Shown: in pieces, positions 1 through 10,661 of the stretch
Layout of the letters: the number at the start of each line of letters is the position of its first letter
Numbering within the stretch: position 1 is the first letter of the stretch
From: Teichococcus coralli
Lineage (GTDB): Bacteria; Pseudomonadota; Alphaproteobacteria; Acetobacterales; Acetobacteraceae
Direction of reading: 5' to 3'
NCBI RefSeq assembly: GCF_009829925.1
Contig: NZ_SNVJ01000014.1
Span: 46,192-110,191 of the forward strand
Length of the DNA stretch: 64,000 bases
Notes under the pieces: generated by a model
Seen by the model: only the letters and a program-made list of their open reading frames with translations
What the model was told of the DNA's origin: nothing
Database searches by the model: none
Made by a program: the position numbers and the translations under genes

Positions 1-1444
<1,444 letters not shown>

Positions 1445-1457
1445 GGGGGGCATCGCC

Positions 1458-1739
1458 ATGGACCTTTCCTGGATGGCCTGGACCTGGCCCTCGGCCCTGT
1501 TCTTCGGCCTTTTCCTGGCGGTGCTGCTGGTGATGACGCTGCTCGCCCTCCGCTGGCCCGAGACCGAGCGCATCGGCATCCTGCGCCTGCCCACCACGCG
1601 CGGCGACCGGCTCTTCCTGACGCTGCTCGGCGCCGCCTTCATTCATCTGGGCTGGCTGGCGCTGGCGGGCGAGGCGCCGCTCTGGGGCGCCAGCCTGCTT
1701 TCGCTGCTTTTCGGCGCGGCGATGTTCCGCTGGGCCTGA
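1458..1739 (+). CDS. glpU: Small membrane protein GlpU (DUF2160)
   Basis: A 93-residue integral membrane protein with about three hydrophobic segments (residues 8-30, 50-68 and 72-90). It carries the conserved middle PETERIGILRLPTTRGDRLF. It matches the DUF2160 family, which is found almost only inside glycerol ABC transporter operons, where it is called GlpU. Its molecular role is unknown; an accessory transporter subunit is likely from context. It lies 13 bp after glpQ and 47 bp before glpV, in the same operon. Its presence is the best single clue that this transporter is the glycerol system rather than a generic sugar importer. Confidence 0.85.
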   Translation: MDLSWMAWTWPSALFFGLFLAVLLVMTLLALRWPETERIGILRLPTTRGDRLFLTLLGAAFIHLGWLALAGEAPLWGASLLSLLFGAAMFRWA

Positions 1740-1786
1740 ACCGGGCGCGCCCGCCGGGGTTCCGGGCGCCAAGCACGACGGAGGAA

Positions 1787-3565
<1,779 letters not shown>

Positions 3566-3573
3566 CCTGACCG

Positions 3574-3601
3574 GACGGGGGCGGCATGCGCCTCCCCCGT
3601 C
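3574..3601 (+). promoter_or_regulatory. Intercistronic hairpin between glpV and glpK
   Basis: Arms GACGGGGG (3574-3581) and CCCCCGTC (3594-3601) are perfectly complementary, with a further small GGC/GCC stem in the loop. There is no T tract, so it is more likely an RNA stabiliser or partial terminator than a full stop. Its place directly after the binding-protein gene fits the common pattern in which binding proteins are made in excess. Confidence 0.5.
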
Positions 3602-3625
3602 GCCTCTTTCGCCAGGGACCTCCCC

Positions 3626-5131
3626 ATGCCTGCCAACGGCCATGTGCTCGCCCTCGACCAGGGCACCACCTCCACCCGCGCCATCCTCTACCGCACGCCG
3701 GAGCTGGTGCCGGTCGCCACGGCGCAGCGCGAGTTCGCGCAGCACTTCCCGGCCTCGGGCTGGGTGGAGCACGCGCCGGAGGATCTGTGGGAAAGCTCCC
3801 TCGCGGTGATGCGGGAGGCGCTTGCCAGGGCGGGGCTGCGGCCGGCCGACATCGCGGGCATCGGCATCGCCAACCAGCGGGAGACGGCGCTGGTCTGGGA
3901 CCGCCGCAGCGGGCGGCCGATCCACCGGGCCATCGTCTGGCAGGACCGCCGCACCGCCGGGGCCTGCGCGGCGCTGCGCGAGGCGGGCCATGCGGCGCGG
4001 GTGGCGGAGGTGACGGGCCTGCTGATCGACCCCTATTTCTCCGCCACCAAGATCGCTTGGATGCTGGACGCGGTGCCCGGCGCGCGCGAGGCGGCGGCGC
4101 GCGGCGAGCTGGCCTTCGGCACGGTGGACAGTTTCCTGCTGTGGCGCCTGACCGAAGGCCGGGTGCATGCCACCGACGCCACCAATGCGGCCCGCACGCT
4201 GCTGTTCGACATCCGCCAGGGCCGGTGGGATGCCGGGCTTTGCGAGCTGTTCCGCGTGCCGATCTCCATGCTGCCGGAGGTGCGCGACTGCGCCGCCGAG
4301 TTCGGCACCACCGGCGTGCTGGGCGGGAGGGTTCCGGTGCTGGGCATCGCCGGCGACCAGCAGGCGGCGACGCTGGGGCAGGCCTGCCTCCGCCCGGGCA
4401 TGGTGAAGGCCACCTATGGCACCGGCTGCTTCGCCCTGGTGAACACGGGGGAGCGGCTGGTGGCCTCGCGGCACCGGCTCTTGACCACCATCGCCTACCA
4501 GCTCGGCGGCCGCCGCACCTATGCGCTGGAGGGCGCCATCTTCGTCGCGGGCGCCGCGGTGCAGTGGCTGCGCGACGGGCTGCGGCTGATCCGCGACGCC
4601 GCCGAGAGCGGCGCGCTGGCGGCGCGCTCCGACCCCGCGGCGCGGCTCTACCTGGTGCCGGCCTTTGTCGGGCTCGGCGTGCCGCATTGGGATTCCGAGG
4701 CGCGCGGCGCCATCTACGGGCTGACCCGCGCCTCCGGCCCGGCCGACTTCGCGCGTGCCGCGCTGGAAAGCGTCGGCTACCAGACGTGCGACCTGATCAC
4801 GGCCATGCAGTCCGACATGGCGGGCCTGACCGAGGCCGGCGAGGCGGTGCTGCGGGTCGATGGGGGCATGGTGGCGTCGGACTGGACCATGCAGTTCCTG
4901 GCCGACATCCTGGGGGCGCCGGTGGACCGGCCGGTGCTGCAGGAAACCACCGCGCTCGGCGCCGCCTATCTCGCCGGGCTGCAGGCCGGGCTATGCCCGG
5001 AGCCGGAAGGCTTCGCCCGGCACTGGCAACTGCAGCGGCGCTTCCTTCCCGCCATGCCTGCCGAGGCCCGCGAGGCGGCTTATCAGGGCTGGCGCCGCGC
5101 CGTGCGCCGAACCCTTTCCAGCGTGCTGTGA
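3626..5131 (+). CDS. glpK: Glycerol kinase
   Basis: A 501-residue FGGY-family kinase that phosphorylates glycerol to sn-glycerol-3-phosphate with ATP in the cytoplasm. The N-terminal phosphate-binding motif [12 protein letters not shown] is at residues 8-19, with [12 protein letters not shown] near residue 85 and [10 protein letters not shown] near 250. The C-terminal half has [18 protein letters not shown], followed by the family-typical [12 protein letters not shown]. Length and motifs match the family throughout, so it should be active. It lies 60 bp after glpV behind a hairpin and completes the uptake-and-trap operon. No glpD is visible before the operon ends; the next gene is convergent. 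Confidence 0.97.
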   Translation: MPANGHVLALDQGTTSTRAILYRTPELVPVATAQREFAQHFPASGWVEHAPEDLWESSLAVMREALARAGLRPADIAGIGIANQRETALVWDRRSGRPIHRAIVWQDRRTAGACAALREAGHAARVAEVTGLLIDPYFSATKIAWMLDAVPGAREAAARGELAFGTVDSFLLWRLTEGRVHATDATNAARTLLFDIRQGRWDAGLCELFRVPISMLPEVRDCAAEFGTTGVLGGRVPVLGIAGDQQAATLGQACLRPGMVKATYGTGCFALVNTGERLVASRHRLLTTIAYQLGGRRTYALEGAIFVAGAAVQWLRDGLRLIRDAAESGALAARSDPAARLYLVPAFVGLGVPHWDSEARGAIYGLTRASGPADFARAALESVGYQTCDLITAMQSDMAGLTEAGEAVLRVDGGMVASDWTMQFLADILGAPVDRPVLQETTALGAAYLAGLQAGLCPEPEGFARHWQLQRRFLPAMPAEAREAAYQGWRRAVRRTLSSVL

Positions 5132-5237
5132 TGGCGCGGGGCGGCGGCATCGATCTCTGAACCCGGTCCGGCGAAGCCGTTCCGGCGCAGGCTGGTCGCC
5201 TCGGCCATGCCCCTCCACCCCGTCCTCATGGCCTGGC

Positions 5238-6203
5238 CTAATCCACGCGCACGCCGGCGGCGGCGATCACCTCTCCCCAGGCCTTGCGGTCCCGCGCCAT
5301 GCGGGCGCCAAACGCCTCAGGCCCTTCGAACATGGGCGTCAGGCCGTTGTCGCGGAGCTGCTTCTGCAGGGCGGCATCCTGCAAGGCCCGTCTGGTGGCC
5401 TCAGCCCAGGCGCTGACGGCCGCCTCCGGCATGCCGCGCGGACCGCACAGCCCGAACCAGCCGGCGATTTCCAGCCCCGGCACGGCGCCCGAGAGCAGCG
5501 GGACTTCGGGAAAAGCGGATTTCATGGACGCGTCCCCGAGCGCGACGAGGCGGAGCTTGCCGCCCTGCACCTGGGAGATGACGTCGCCGAGGTTGGTGAC
5601 CATGAAGTCGGCGCGCCCGGCCATGATGTCGAGCGCCGCCGGAGCCGCCCCGCGATAGGGGACATGCAGCAGCTTGATGCCGGCCATCCGCTGCAACCGC
5701 TCGCCCGAGAGGTGCTGCGCGGTGCCGATTCCGGCGCTGGCGTAGCTCAGGCCGCCGGGCTTCGCCCGCGCCGCGGCCAGGAAGTCCTCCATGCTGCTGT
5801 AGGGCCCGCCCGCCCGCACCACGGCGCCGTAGCTGGACAACGCGACATTGGCGACTGGGATCAGGTCCTTGCGCGGGTCGATGGGCATCGGCAGCCCAGG
5901 CAGCTCCGGGCTGATGGTCATGGTGCCCATGGGGCACTGGAACAGCACCGAGCCGTCCGTATCGCCGCGCACCACGGCTTCCGCCGCGATGAATCCGTTG
6001 GCGCCCGTCCGGTTCTCGACCACCACGTTGCGTTCGAGGAGCGGCGCGACGGCGTTCGCGACCAGCCGTGCCACCAGGTCCGAGGTCCCGCCAGGCGCGA
6101 AGCCGCCGATGATGCGCAGCGTCCGGTCGGGAAGCTGCGCCCGGGCGGGCGGAGCGAGAGCGGCGCAGGCCACCAGGGCCGCAGCGAGCACGCGTTTCAA
6201 CAT
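5238..6203 (-). CDS. Bug-family (TctC) solute-binding protein
   Basis: A 321-residue periplasmic receptor of the tripartite tricarboxylate transporter (Bug) family. A Sec signal peptide (LAAALVACAALAPPARA) ends near residue 22. Family hallmarks follow: IIGGFAPGGTSDLVARLVA, VVENRTGANG, and the late PYRGAAPAALDIMAGRADFM segment. No TctA/TctB membrane genes are adjacent, so it must use permeases encoded elsewhere. It is the last gene of the leftward carboxylase unit, lying 30 bp downstream of a truncated paralogue. The ligand is probably a carboxylic acid handled by the carboxylase/CoA-transferase module, which is inference from position. Confidence 0.9.
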   Translation of the reverse strand: MLKRVLAAALVACAALAPPARAQLPDRTLRIIGGFAPGGTSDLVARLVANAVAPLLERNVVVENRTGANGFIAAEAVVRGDTDGSVLFQCPMGTMTISPELPGLPMPIDPRKDLIPVANVALSSYGAVVRAGGPYSSMEDFLAAARAKPGGLSYASAGIGTAQHLSGERLQRMAGIKLLHVPYRGAAPAALDIMAGRADFMVTNLGDVISQVQGGKLRLVALGDASMKSAFPEVPLLSGAVPGLEIAGWFGLCGPRGMPEAAVSAWAEATRRALQDAALQKQLRDNGLTPMFEGPEAFGARMARDRKAWGEVIAAAGVRVD

Positions 6204-6233
6204 CTTGGTTCCTCCCTGCCCATCCGGGCTTGC

Positions 6234-6507
6234 TTATTCAACGCGGATGCCTCCGGCGCGGATCACCTCGCGCCACTGCTTCCAGTCCTGGGCGATCGTG
6301 GCGGTTGGCGCCGGTGCGGTTCTCCACCACCGGCTGCTGTTCGAAGGCGGGCGCCACCGCCTCGGCGACCAGCCGCGCGACGATGTCGCTTGTGCCGCCC
6401 GGCGCGAAGCCGCCGATGATGCGCCGCGGGTGGTCCGGAAAGGCATGGGCCAGGGGCGGGCAGAGCGCCATGGCCAGAATGGCCGCGGTCGCCAGGATCT
6501 TCCTCAT
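6234..6507 (-). pseudogene. Truncated Bug-family receptor remnant
   Basis: The remnant starts at ATG 6507 behind a good GGGAGGA site. It has a signal peptide and the Bug N-terminus (IIGGFAPGGTSDIVARLVAE, VVENRTGAN), closely resembling the adjacent intact receptor. Directly after VVENRTGAN the sequence jumps to the extreme C-terminus of the family (DWKQWREVIRAGGIRVE, ending at a TAA at 6234) in a different frame. About two thirds of the gene is therefore missing and the junction is also frameshifted. It looks like an internal deletion in one copy of a tandem receptor duplication. Read from the start codon, the frame gives a nonsense tail of about 30 residues. Confidence 0.85.
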
Positions 6508-6570
6508 GACGTCCTCCCGGGCCACCATTCCCTGGGCGGTCCCTTGTTTCGTTGTCGCCGGGACGGCGGA

Positions 6571-8157
6571 TCAGGGCCGCATCTGCAGGCGCCCCGGCTG
6601 CGGCATCCGCAAGGGCGCGGCGAGCTGTGCGAAGTCGCAGAGCAGCCGCCGCGTCTCGCGCGGATCAATGATCTCCTCCACCCAGAAGGTCTCGGCGGTG
6701 CGGAAGGGCGAGCGGAGCTGGTTCAGCCGGTCCTCGATCTCGCGCAGCTTCTGCGCGGGGTCGGGCGCGGCCTCGATCTCGGCCCGGTAGGCGGCCTCGA
6801 TGCCGCCTTCGAGCGGCAGCGAGCCCCAGCGCGCGGAAAGCCAGGCATAGCGCAGCGAAAGCCGCCCGGCCGGCTGGTGCGCGGCGCCCGCGACGCCGAA
6901 GGCGTTGCGGATGATGATGCTGCACCAGGGCACCGTGGTCTGGTTCATCGCCGCCATGGCGCGCACGCCGTGGCGGATGGTGGCCGCGCGCTCGGCCTCC
7001 AGGCCGATCATGAAGCCCGGGCAGTCCACCAGATAAACGACCGGCAGGTGGAAGGTCTCGGCCATGTCGAGGAAGCGCACGGCCTTCTGGCAGGTGTCGG
7101 CCGTCCAGGAGCCGCCGTAGAAGTACGGATCGCTGGCCATCAGCGCCACGGCGCGGCCGCCGAAGCGGGCGAAGCCGGTGATCAGCGAACGCCCGAACAT
7201 CCGGCCTTGCTCGAAGAAGCTGCCGCGATCGACCACCGCCTCGATGATCCGCCGCATCTGGTAGACCCGGCGCCGGTCGCGCGGGACGATGGAGAAGAGG
7301 GAATCCTCGCGCCGCCCGGGATCGTCGTCGCAGGGCAGGTCGGGCGGCAGGCCATGCACCGAGGAGGGCAGGTAGGACAGGAAGCGGCGGGCGCATTCGA
7401 AGGCCTCCTCCTCGCTGTCCACCGCATGATCGACGGCGCCGCTCCTGGTCTGGATCTCCCAGCCGCCCAGCGCCTTCTTGTCGAGGTTCTGGCCGAGCCG
7501 GGCGACAACGGGCGGCCCGGCCACGAACATCGCGGCGGTTTCCTTGGTCATCACGGAGTAATGGGTCGAGGCGAGGCGCGCCGCACCCAGCCCGGCCACC
7601 GAGCCGAGCCCCAGCCCCACCACCGGCACCGCGCTGAGGTTGAGCGTCGTGTAGTTGAACAGGCCGGTGCCGCCGACGCCGCCCGGCAGGTTGGCCCGCC
7701 CCGTCGTCTCGATGGTCTTGACCGAGCCGCCGCCGCCCGAGCCCTCGATGATGCGCACGATCGGCAGGCGGAACTCGTTGGCCATCCGCTCCGCCATCAG
7801 CGGCTTCTCGCGGATGGTGGCGTCGGCCGAGCCGCCGCGCACGGTGAAGTCGTCCCCCACCAGCACCACCGGGCGCGCATCCAGCGTGGCCCGGCCGAAG
7901 ACGCAGTTGGACGGAGTCAGCCGCTCCAGCTCGCCGGCCCCGTCATACGCCGCCCGGCCGGCGATGGCGCCGATCTCGTGGAAGCTGCCGGGATCGGCCA
8001 GCTTGTCCATTCGCTCGCGCACGGTGAGCCGGCCGCCGTCGTGCTGGCGGCGCACCTTGTCGGGGCCGCCCATCTCCCGCGCCATGGCCTCGCGCCGGCG
8101 CAGCTCGTCGAGTTCCGGCTGCCAGTCGGTGACGGGGGTGGGGATCGTGTCGGGCAT
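6571..8157 (-). CDS. Acyl-CoA carboxylase, carboxyltransferase (beta) subunit
   Basis: A 528-residue biotin-dependent carboxyltransferase of the propionyl-/methylcrotonyl-/geranyl-CoA carboxylase class, transferring CO2 from carboxybiotin to an acyl-CoA. Visible landmarks are GGRLTVRERMDKLADPGSF near the N-terminus, the oxyanion loop EGSGGGGSVKT near residue 165, and the second-half signature VDCPGFMIGLEAE. The start at 8157 (MPDTIPTPV) follows an AGGAAGG site; an ATG 18 bp upstream is also possible. It lies 22 bp after the biotin carboxylase, in one operon with the biotin carrier. The acyl-CoA specificity cannot be read from sequence. Family assignment is firm. Confidence 0.92.
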   Translation of the reverse strand: MPDTIPTPVTDWQPELDELRRREAMAREMGGPDKVRRQHDGGRLTVRERMDKLADPGSFHEIGAIAGRAAYDGAGELERLTPSNCVFGRATLDARPVVLVGDDFTVRGGSADATIREKPLMAERMANEFRLPIVRIIEGSGGGGSVKTIETTGRANLPGGVGGTGLFNYTTLNLSAVPVVGLGLGSVAGLGAARLASTHYSVMTKETAAMFVAGPPVVARLGQNLDKKALGGWEIQTRSGAVDHAVDSEEEAFECARRFLSYLPSSVHGLPPDLPCDDDPGRREDSLFSIVPRDRRRVYQMRRIIEAVVDRGSFFEQGRMFGRSLITGFARFGGRAVALMASDPYFYGGSWTADTCQKAVRFLDMAETFHLPVVYLVDCPGFMIGLEAERAATIRHGVRAMAAMNQTTVPWCSIIIRNAFGVAGAAHQPAGRLSLRYAWLSARWGSLPLEGGIEAAYRAEIEAAPDPAQKLREIEDRLNQLRSPFRTAETFWVEEIIDPRETRRLLCDFAQLAAPLRMPQPGRLQMRP

Positions 8158-8179
8158 CGGAACCTTCCTGTCCATCGGC

Positions 8180-9559
8180 TCAGGCGGCCGTCACGGCCAG
8201 CAGCCCGGCGCGGGCGCGGTCGAGGAAATGCGTATCCACCTGTCCCGCCGCCATCTCGGGACTGCGCAAGGCGGCGGCGAGGAAGCCGGCGTTGAGCCGC
8301 ACGCCCGTGGCCGAGCAGCGATCGAGCGCCGCCGCCAGCTTCGCCAGGGCCTCGGCGCGGGTGGGGGCATGCGCGATGATCTTGGCCATCATCGGGTCGT
8401 AGAAGGGGGTGAGCGTGTCGCCCTCGCGCACGCCGGCATCGATGCGCAGGCCTGGTTCCGCCTCGGGCAGGACCAGTTTCTGCAGCCGTCCCGGCGAGGG
8501 CAGGAAGTTGCGGGCCGGATCCTCGGCGCAGAGCCGCGCCTCCACGGCATGCCCAGCCAGCCGGACGGCCTCCTGCGTCCAGGGGAGCGCCTCGCCGCGG
8601 GCGATGCGGATCTGCCATTCCACCAGGTCCAGCCCCGCGACCATCTCGGTGACGGGGTGCTCGACCTGCAGGCGGGTGTTCATTTCGATGAACCACACGC
8701 GCTCCGCCCTCGGCGCCTCCCCGGCATCCGCCACGAACTCCACCGTGCCGGCACCGACATAGCCGACCGCCCGCGCGAGGGCGACGGCGCGGCGGCCGAG
8801 CTCCGCCCGCAGCGCTGCATCCAGGCCGGGGGCGGGGGATTCCTCGACCAGCTTCTGGTGGCGGCGCTGCAGGCTGCAGTCGCGCTCGCCCAGGTGCAGC
8901 ACCGTGCCCTGCGCATCGGCCAGGATCTGCACCTCGATATGCCGTGCGCGCGGGACCAGCTTCTCCACCAGCACGCGGCTGTCGCCGAAGCCCGTGGCCT
9001 CGCGCCGGGCGGCGGCGAGGGCGGCGGGGAACTCGTCCGCGCCGGCGGCGCTGCGCATGCCGCGCCCGCCGCCGCCTGCGACGGCCTTGATCAGCACGGG
9101 GAAGCCGATCCCCCGTGCCGCCGCCAGCAGGCGGGCGTCCGACTGGTCCTCGTCGTCATAACCCGGCACCGCCGCCACGCCGGCGCGGCGTGCCACGGCC
9201 TTGGCCGCGGCCTTGCTCCCCATGGCGCGGATCGCCGCCGGGGGCGGGCCGATGAAGGTCAGGCCCGCCTCCGCGCAGGCCTCGGCGAAGGCGGCATTCT
9301 CGCTGAGGAAGCCGTAGCCGGGATGCACCATGCGGGCGCCGCTGCGGCGTGCGGCCTCCAGCAGGGCGGGGATGGACAGATAGGACTGGCGGGGATGAGC
9401 GGGCCCGATCGGCTCGGCCCGGTCGGCCGCCGCGACGTGCAGGGCCGCGACATCGGCCTCGGAAAACACGGCGATGCTGGGCAGGCCCATGCGCCGGCAG
9501 GTGGCGGCGATGCGGCAGGCGATCTCGCCACGGTTGGCGATCAGGACCGGGCCTTCCAT
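8180..9559 (-). CDS. Acyl-CoA carboxylase, biotin carboxylase subunit
   Basis: A 459-residue ATP-grasp biotin carboxylase, the AccC-like half of a multi-subunit acyl-CoA carboxylase. It has the N-terminal VLIANRGEIACRI, the glycine-rich ATP loop AVAGGGGRGMR near residue 165, RDCSLQRRHQKLVEESPAPG, and the catalytic EMNTRLQVEHPVTE near residue 290. It stops after the carboxylase C-terminal domain and lacks a fused biotinyl domain; that domain is supplied by the separate small gene 2 bp upstream. The three genes are closely packed on the minus strand under one promoter at 9.82-9.85 kb. Confidence 0.95.
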   Translation of the reverse strand: MEGPVLIANRGEIACRIAATCRRMGLPSIAVFSEADVAALHVAAADRAEPIGPAHPRQSYLSIPALLEAARRSGARMVHPGYGFLSENAAFAEACAEAGLTFIGPPPAAIRAMGSKAAAKAVARRAGVAAVPGYDDEDQSDARLLAAARGIGFPVLIKAVAGGGGRGMRSAAGADEFPAALAAARREATGFGDSRVLVEKLVPRARHIEVQILADAQGTVLHLGERDCSLQRRHQKLVEESPAPGLDAALRAELGRRAVALARAVGYVGAGTVEFVADAGEAPRAERVWFIEMNTRLQVEHPVTEMVAGLDLVEWQIRIARGEALPWTQEAVRLAGHAVEARLCAEDPARNFLPSPGRLQKLVLPEAEPGLRIDAGVREGDTLTPFYDPMMAKIIAHAPTRAEALAKLAAALDRCSATGVRLNAGFLAAALRSPEMAAGQVDTHFLDRARAGLLAVTAA

Positions 9560-9561
9560 CC

Positions 9562-9783
9562 TCAGGCCTCCAGCAGGGCGACGGCCTGGCCTTCCTCGAC
9601 CTGGTCGCCCTCCGCCACCAGCACGGCGGCGATGCGGCCGGCCCGCGGGGCGGCGACGGGAATTTCCATCTTCATGGACTCCAGCAGCATCACCGTATCA
9701 CCCTCGGCGAGCTGATCGCCGGGCTTGGCCTGAATCTGCCAGACGGATGCGGTGATCTCTGCGGCGATTTTCACCTCGGCCAT
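9562..9783 (-). CDS. Biotin carboxyl carrier protein (free-standing biotinyl domain)
   Basis: A 73-residue single-domain biotin/lipoyl attachment protein. The biotinylation motif ESMKMEIP places the acceptor lysine at residue 38, and the matching C-terminal half-repeat (GRIAAVLVAEGDQVEEGQAVALLE) completes the fold. The start at 9783 follows a GGGGGGAGA site; an in-frame ATG further upstream lies in the promoter/operator and is unlikely. It is the first gene of the carboxylase operon. A stand-alone carrier of this size resembles the short BCCPs found beside AccC-type catabolic carboxylases rather than the long AccB of fatty-acid synthesis. Confidence 0.93.
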   Translation of the reverse strand: MAEVKIAAEITASVWQIQAKPGDQLAEGDTVMLLESMKMEIPVAAPRAGRIAAVLVAEGDQVEEGQAVALLEA

Positions 9784-9810
9784 GATAGTCTCCCCCCGGC
9801 GTCTTAATTT

Positions 9811-9824
9811 GTTGTCACAGATCA
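9811..9824. promoter_or_regulatory. Putative GntR operator, site 1
   Basis: GTTGTCACAGATCA, containing TTGT-C-ACAG, a near-perfect TTGT/ACAA palindrome. It matches site 2 at 10616-10629 in 13 of 14 bases. It overlaps the -10 element of the carboxylase promoter, which suggests repression by the adjacent GntR-family regulator. Confidence 0.6.
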
Positions 9825-9847
9825 TAGCAGGCGGGCGGGAGTGTCAA
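9821..9847 (-). promoter_or_regulatory. Promoter of the carboxylase operon
   Basis: On the minus strand there is a perfect -35 TTGACA (complement of 9842-9847), a 15-bp spacer, and -10 TATGAT (complement of 9821-9826) preceded by TGC, an extended -10. The short spacer is unusual but extended -10 promoters tolerate it. The first gene starts 38 bp downstream of the -10. Confidence 0.55.
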
Positions 9848-9879
9848 GCGACCGTGCGGCCTTCGAAACGGAGGGGAGC

Positions 9880-10605
9880 ATGAGCGGACCTGCGGCCGCG
9901 TCGGCGCCGATCACCACGGAAAGCGTCGGCGCCAAAGTTTACCAGCGGCTGCGCCTCGACCTGATGCGCAGCCGCTTCCGGCCGGGCGAAAAACTGAAGC
10001 TGCGCGACCTGGCGCAGGAGCTTGGGGTCAGCTCGACACCGGTGCGGGACGCGCTGGCTCGGCTGGTCAGCGAAGGCGCGCTGGAGCAGTTCGACCATCG
10101 CTCCGTGCGGGTGCCCGTGCTGTCCGACGAGCGCTTCCGCGAGATCGTCGAGCTTCGCGCCGAGCTGGAGGGCAAGGCCGCCGCGCGCGCCGCCGAACGC
10201 GCCCGGCCGGCCGATGCCGACCGGCTGGCGGAGATCCACGCGCGCATGACGGCGGCGCGGCTGGCCGGCGACGGCATCCCCATGCTGGAGGAGAACGAGC
10301 GCTTCCACATGGGGATCTGCGCGCTGTCCGGGATGCCGGTGCTGACGCGGATCATCGAGGGGCTGTGGCTGCAATGCGGCCCCCTGCATGCCGGGCTGCG
10401 CCAGGTGCGCTTCCTGCACCACCCGGACGCGCATCCGCACCACGAGATCATCCGCGCCATGCGGGAGCGGGACGGCGCCCTGGCGCGGCTGGCGATCCAG
10501 CGCGACATCAGCGTCTATGCCGAGGTGCTGCTGCGGCGGTTGCCGGAGATCAACATCGGCGCCCTGACCGGAAGGCGCCGCCTGATGGTTGACGCGCGGG
10601 AATGA
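9880..10605 (+). CDS. GntR family (FCD/FadR subfamily) transcriptional regulator
   Basis: A 241-residue regulator with an N-terminal winged helix (residues about 17-75; LKLRDLAQELGVSSTPVRDALARL is the helix-turn-helix). A C-terminal all-helical FCD ligand domain carries likely metal-binding positions in ENERFHMGIC and HPHHEIIRAM. ATG 9880 follows GGAGGGGAG; an in-frame GTG at 9841 would overlap the divergent promoter and is rejected. The gene is divergent from the carboxylase operon and 56 bp upstream of the CoA-transferase. Two near-identical 14-bp sites at the two promoters are its probable operators. FCD regulators usually repress and are released by an organic acid, so the pathway substrate or a CoA intermediate is the probable inducer. 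Confidence 0.9.
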   Translation: MSGPAAASAPITTESVGAKVYQRLRLDLMRSRFRPGEKLKLRDLAQELGVSSTPVRDALARLVSEGALEQFDHRSVRVPVLSDERFREIVELRAELEGKAAARAAERARPADADRLAEIHARMTAARLAGDGIPMLEENERFHMGICALSGMPVLTRIIEGLWLQCGPLHAGLRQVRFLHHPDAHPHHEIIRAMRERDGALARLAIQRDISVYAEVLLRRLPEINIGALTGRRRLMVDARE

Positions 10606-10617
10606 GGGCAGTTTAGT
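10589..10617 (+). promoter_or_regulatory. Promoter of the CoA-transferase gene
   Basis: TTGACG (10589-10594), a 17-bp spacer and TTTAGT (10612-10617). The -35 lies inside the last codons of gntR. The operator-like site 2 overlaps the end of the -10, the same geometry as at the divergent carboxylase promoter. Confidence 0.45.
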
Positions 10618-10629
10618 TGTCACAAATCA
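10616..10629. promoter_or_regulatory. Putative GntR operator, site 2
   Basis: GTTGTCACAAATCA contains the perfect 9-bp palindrome TTGTCACAA. It is 13/14 identical to site 1 at 9811-9824. It sits between gntR and the CoA-transferase start at 10662. Confidence 0.6.
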
Positions 10630-10661
10630 CAAAATAGGCCGCGGCAGCGGCCAGAGGAAGA

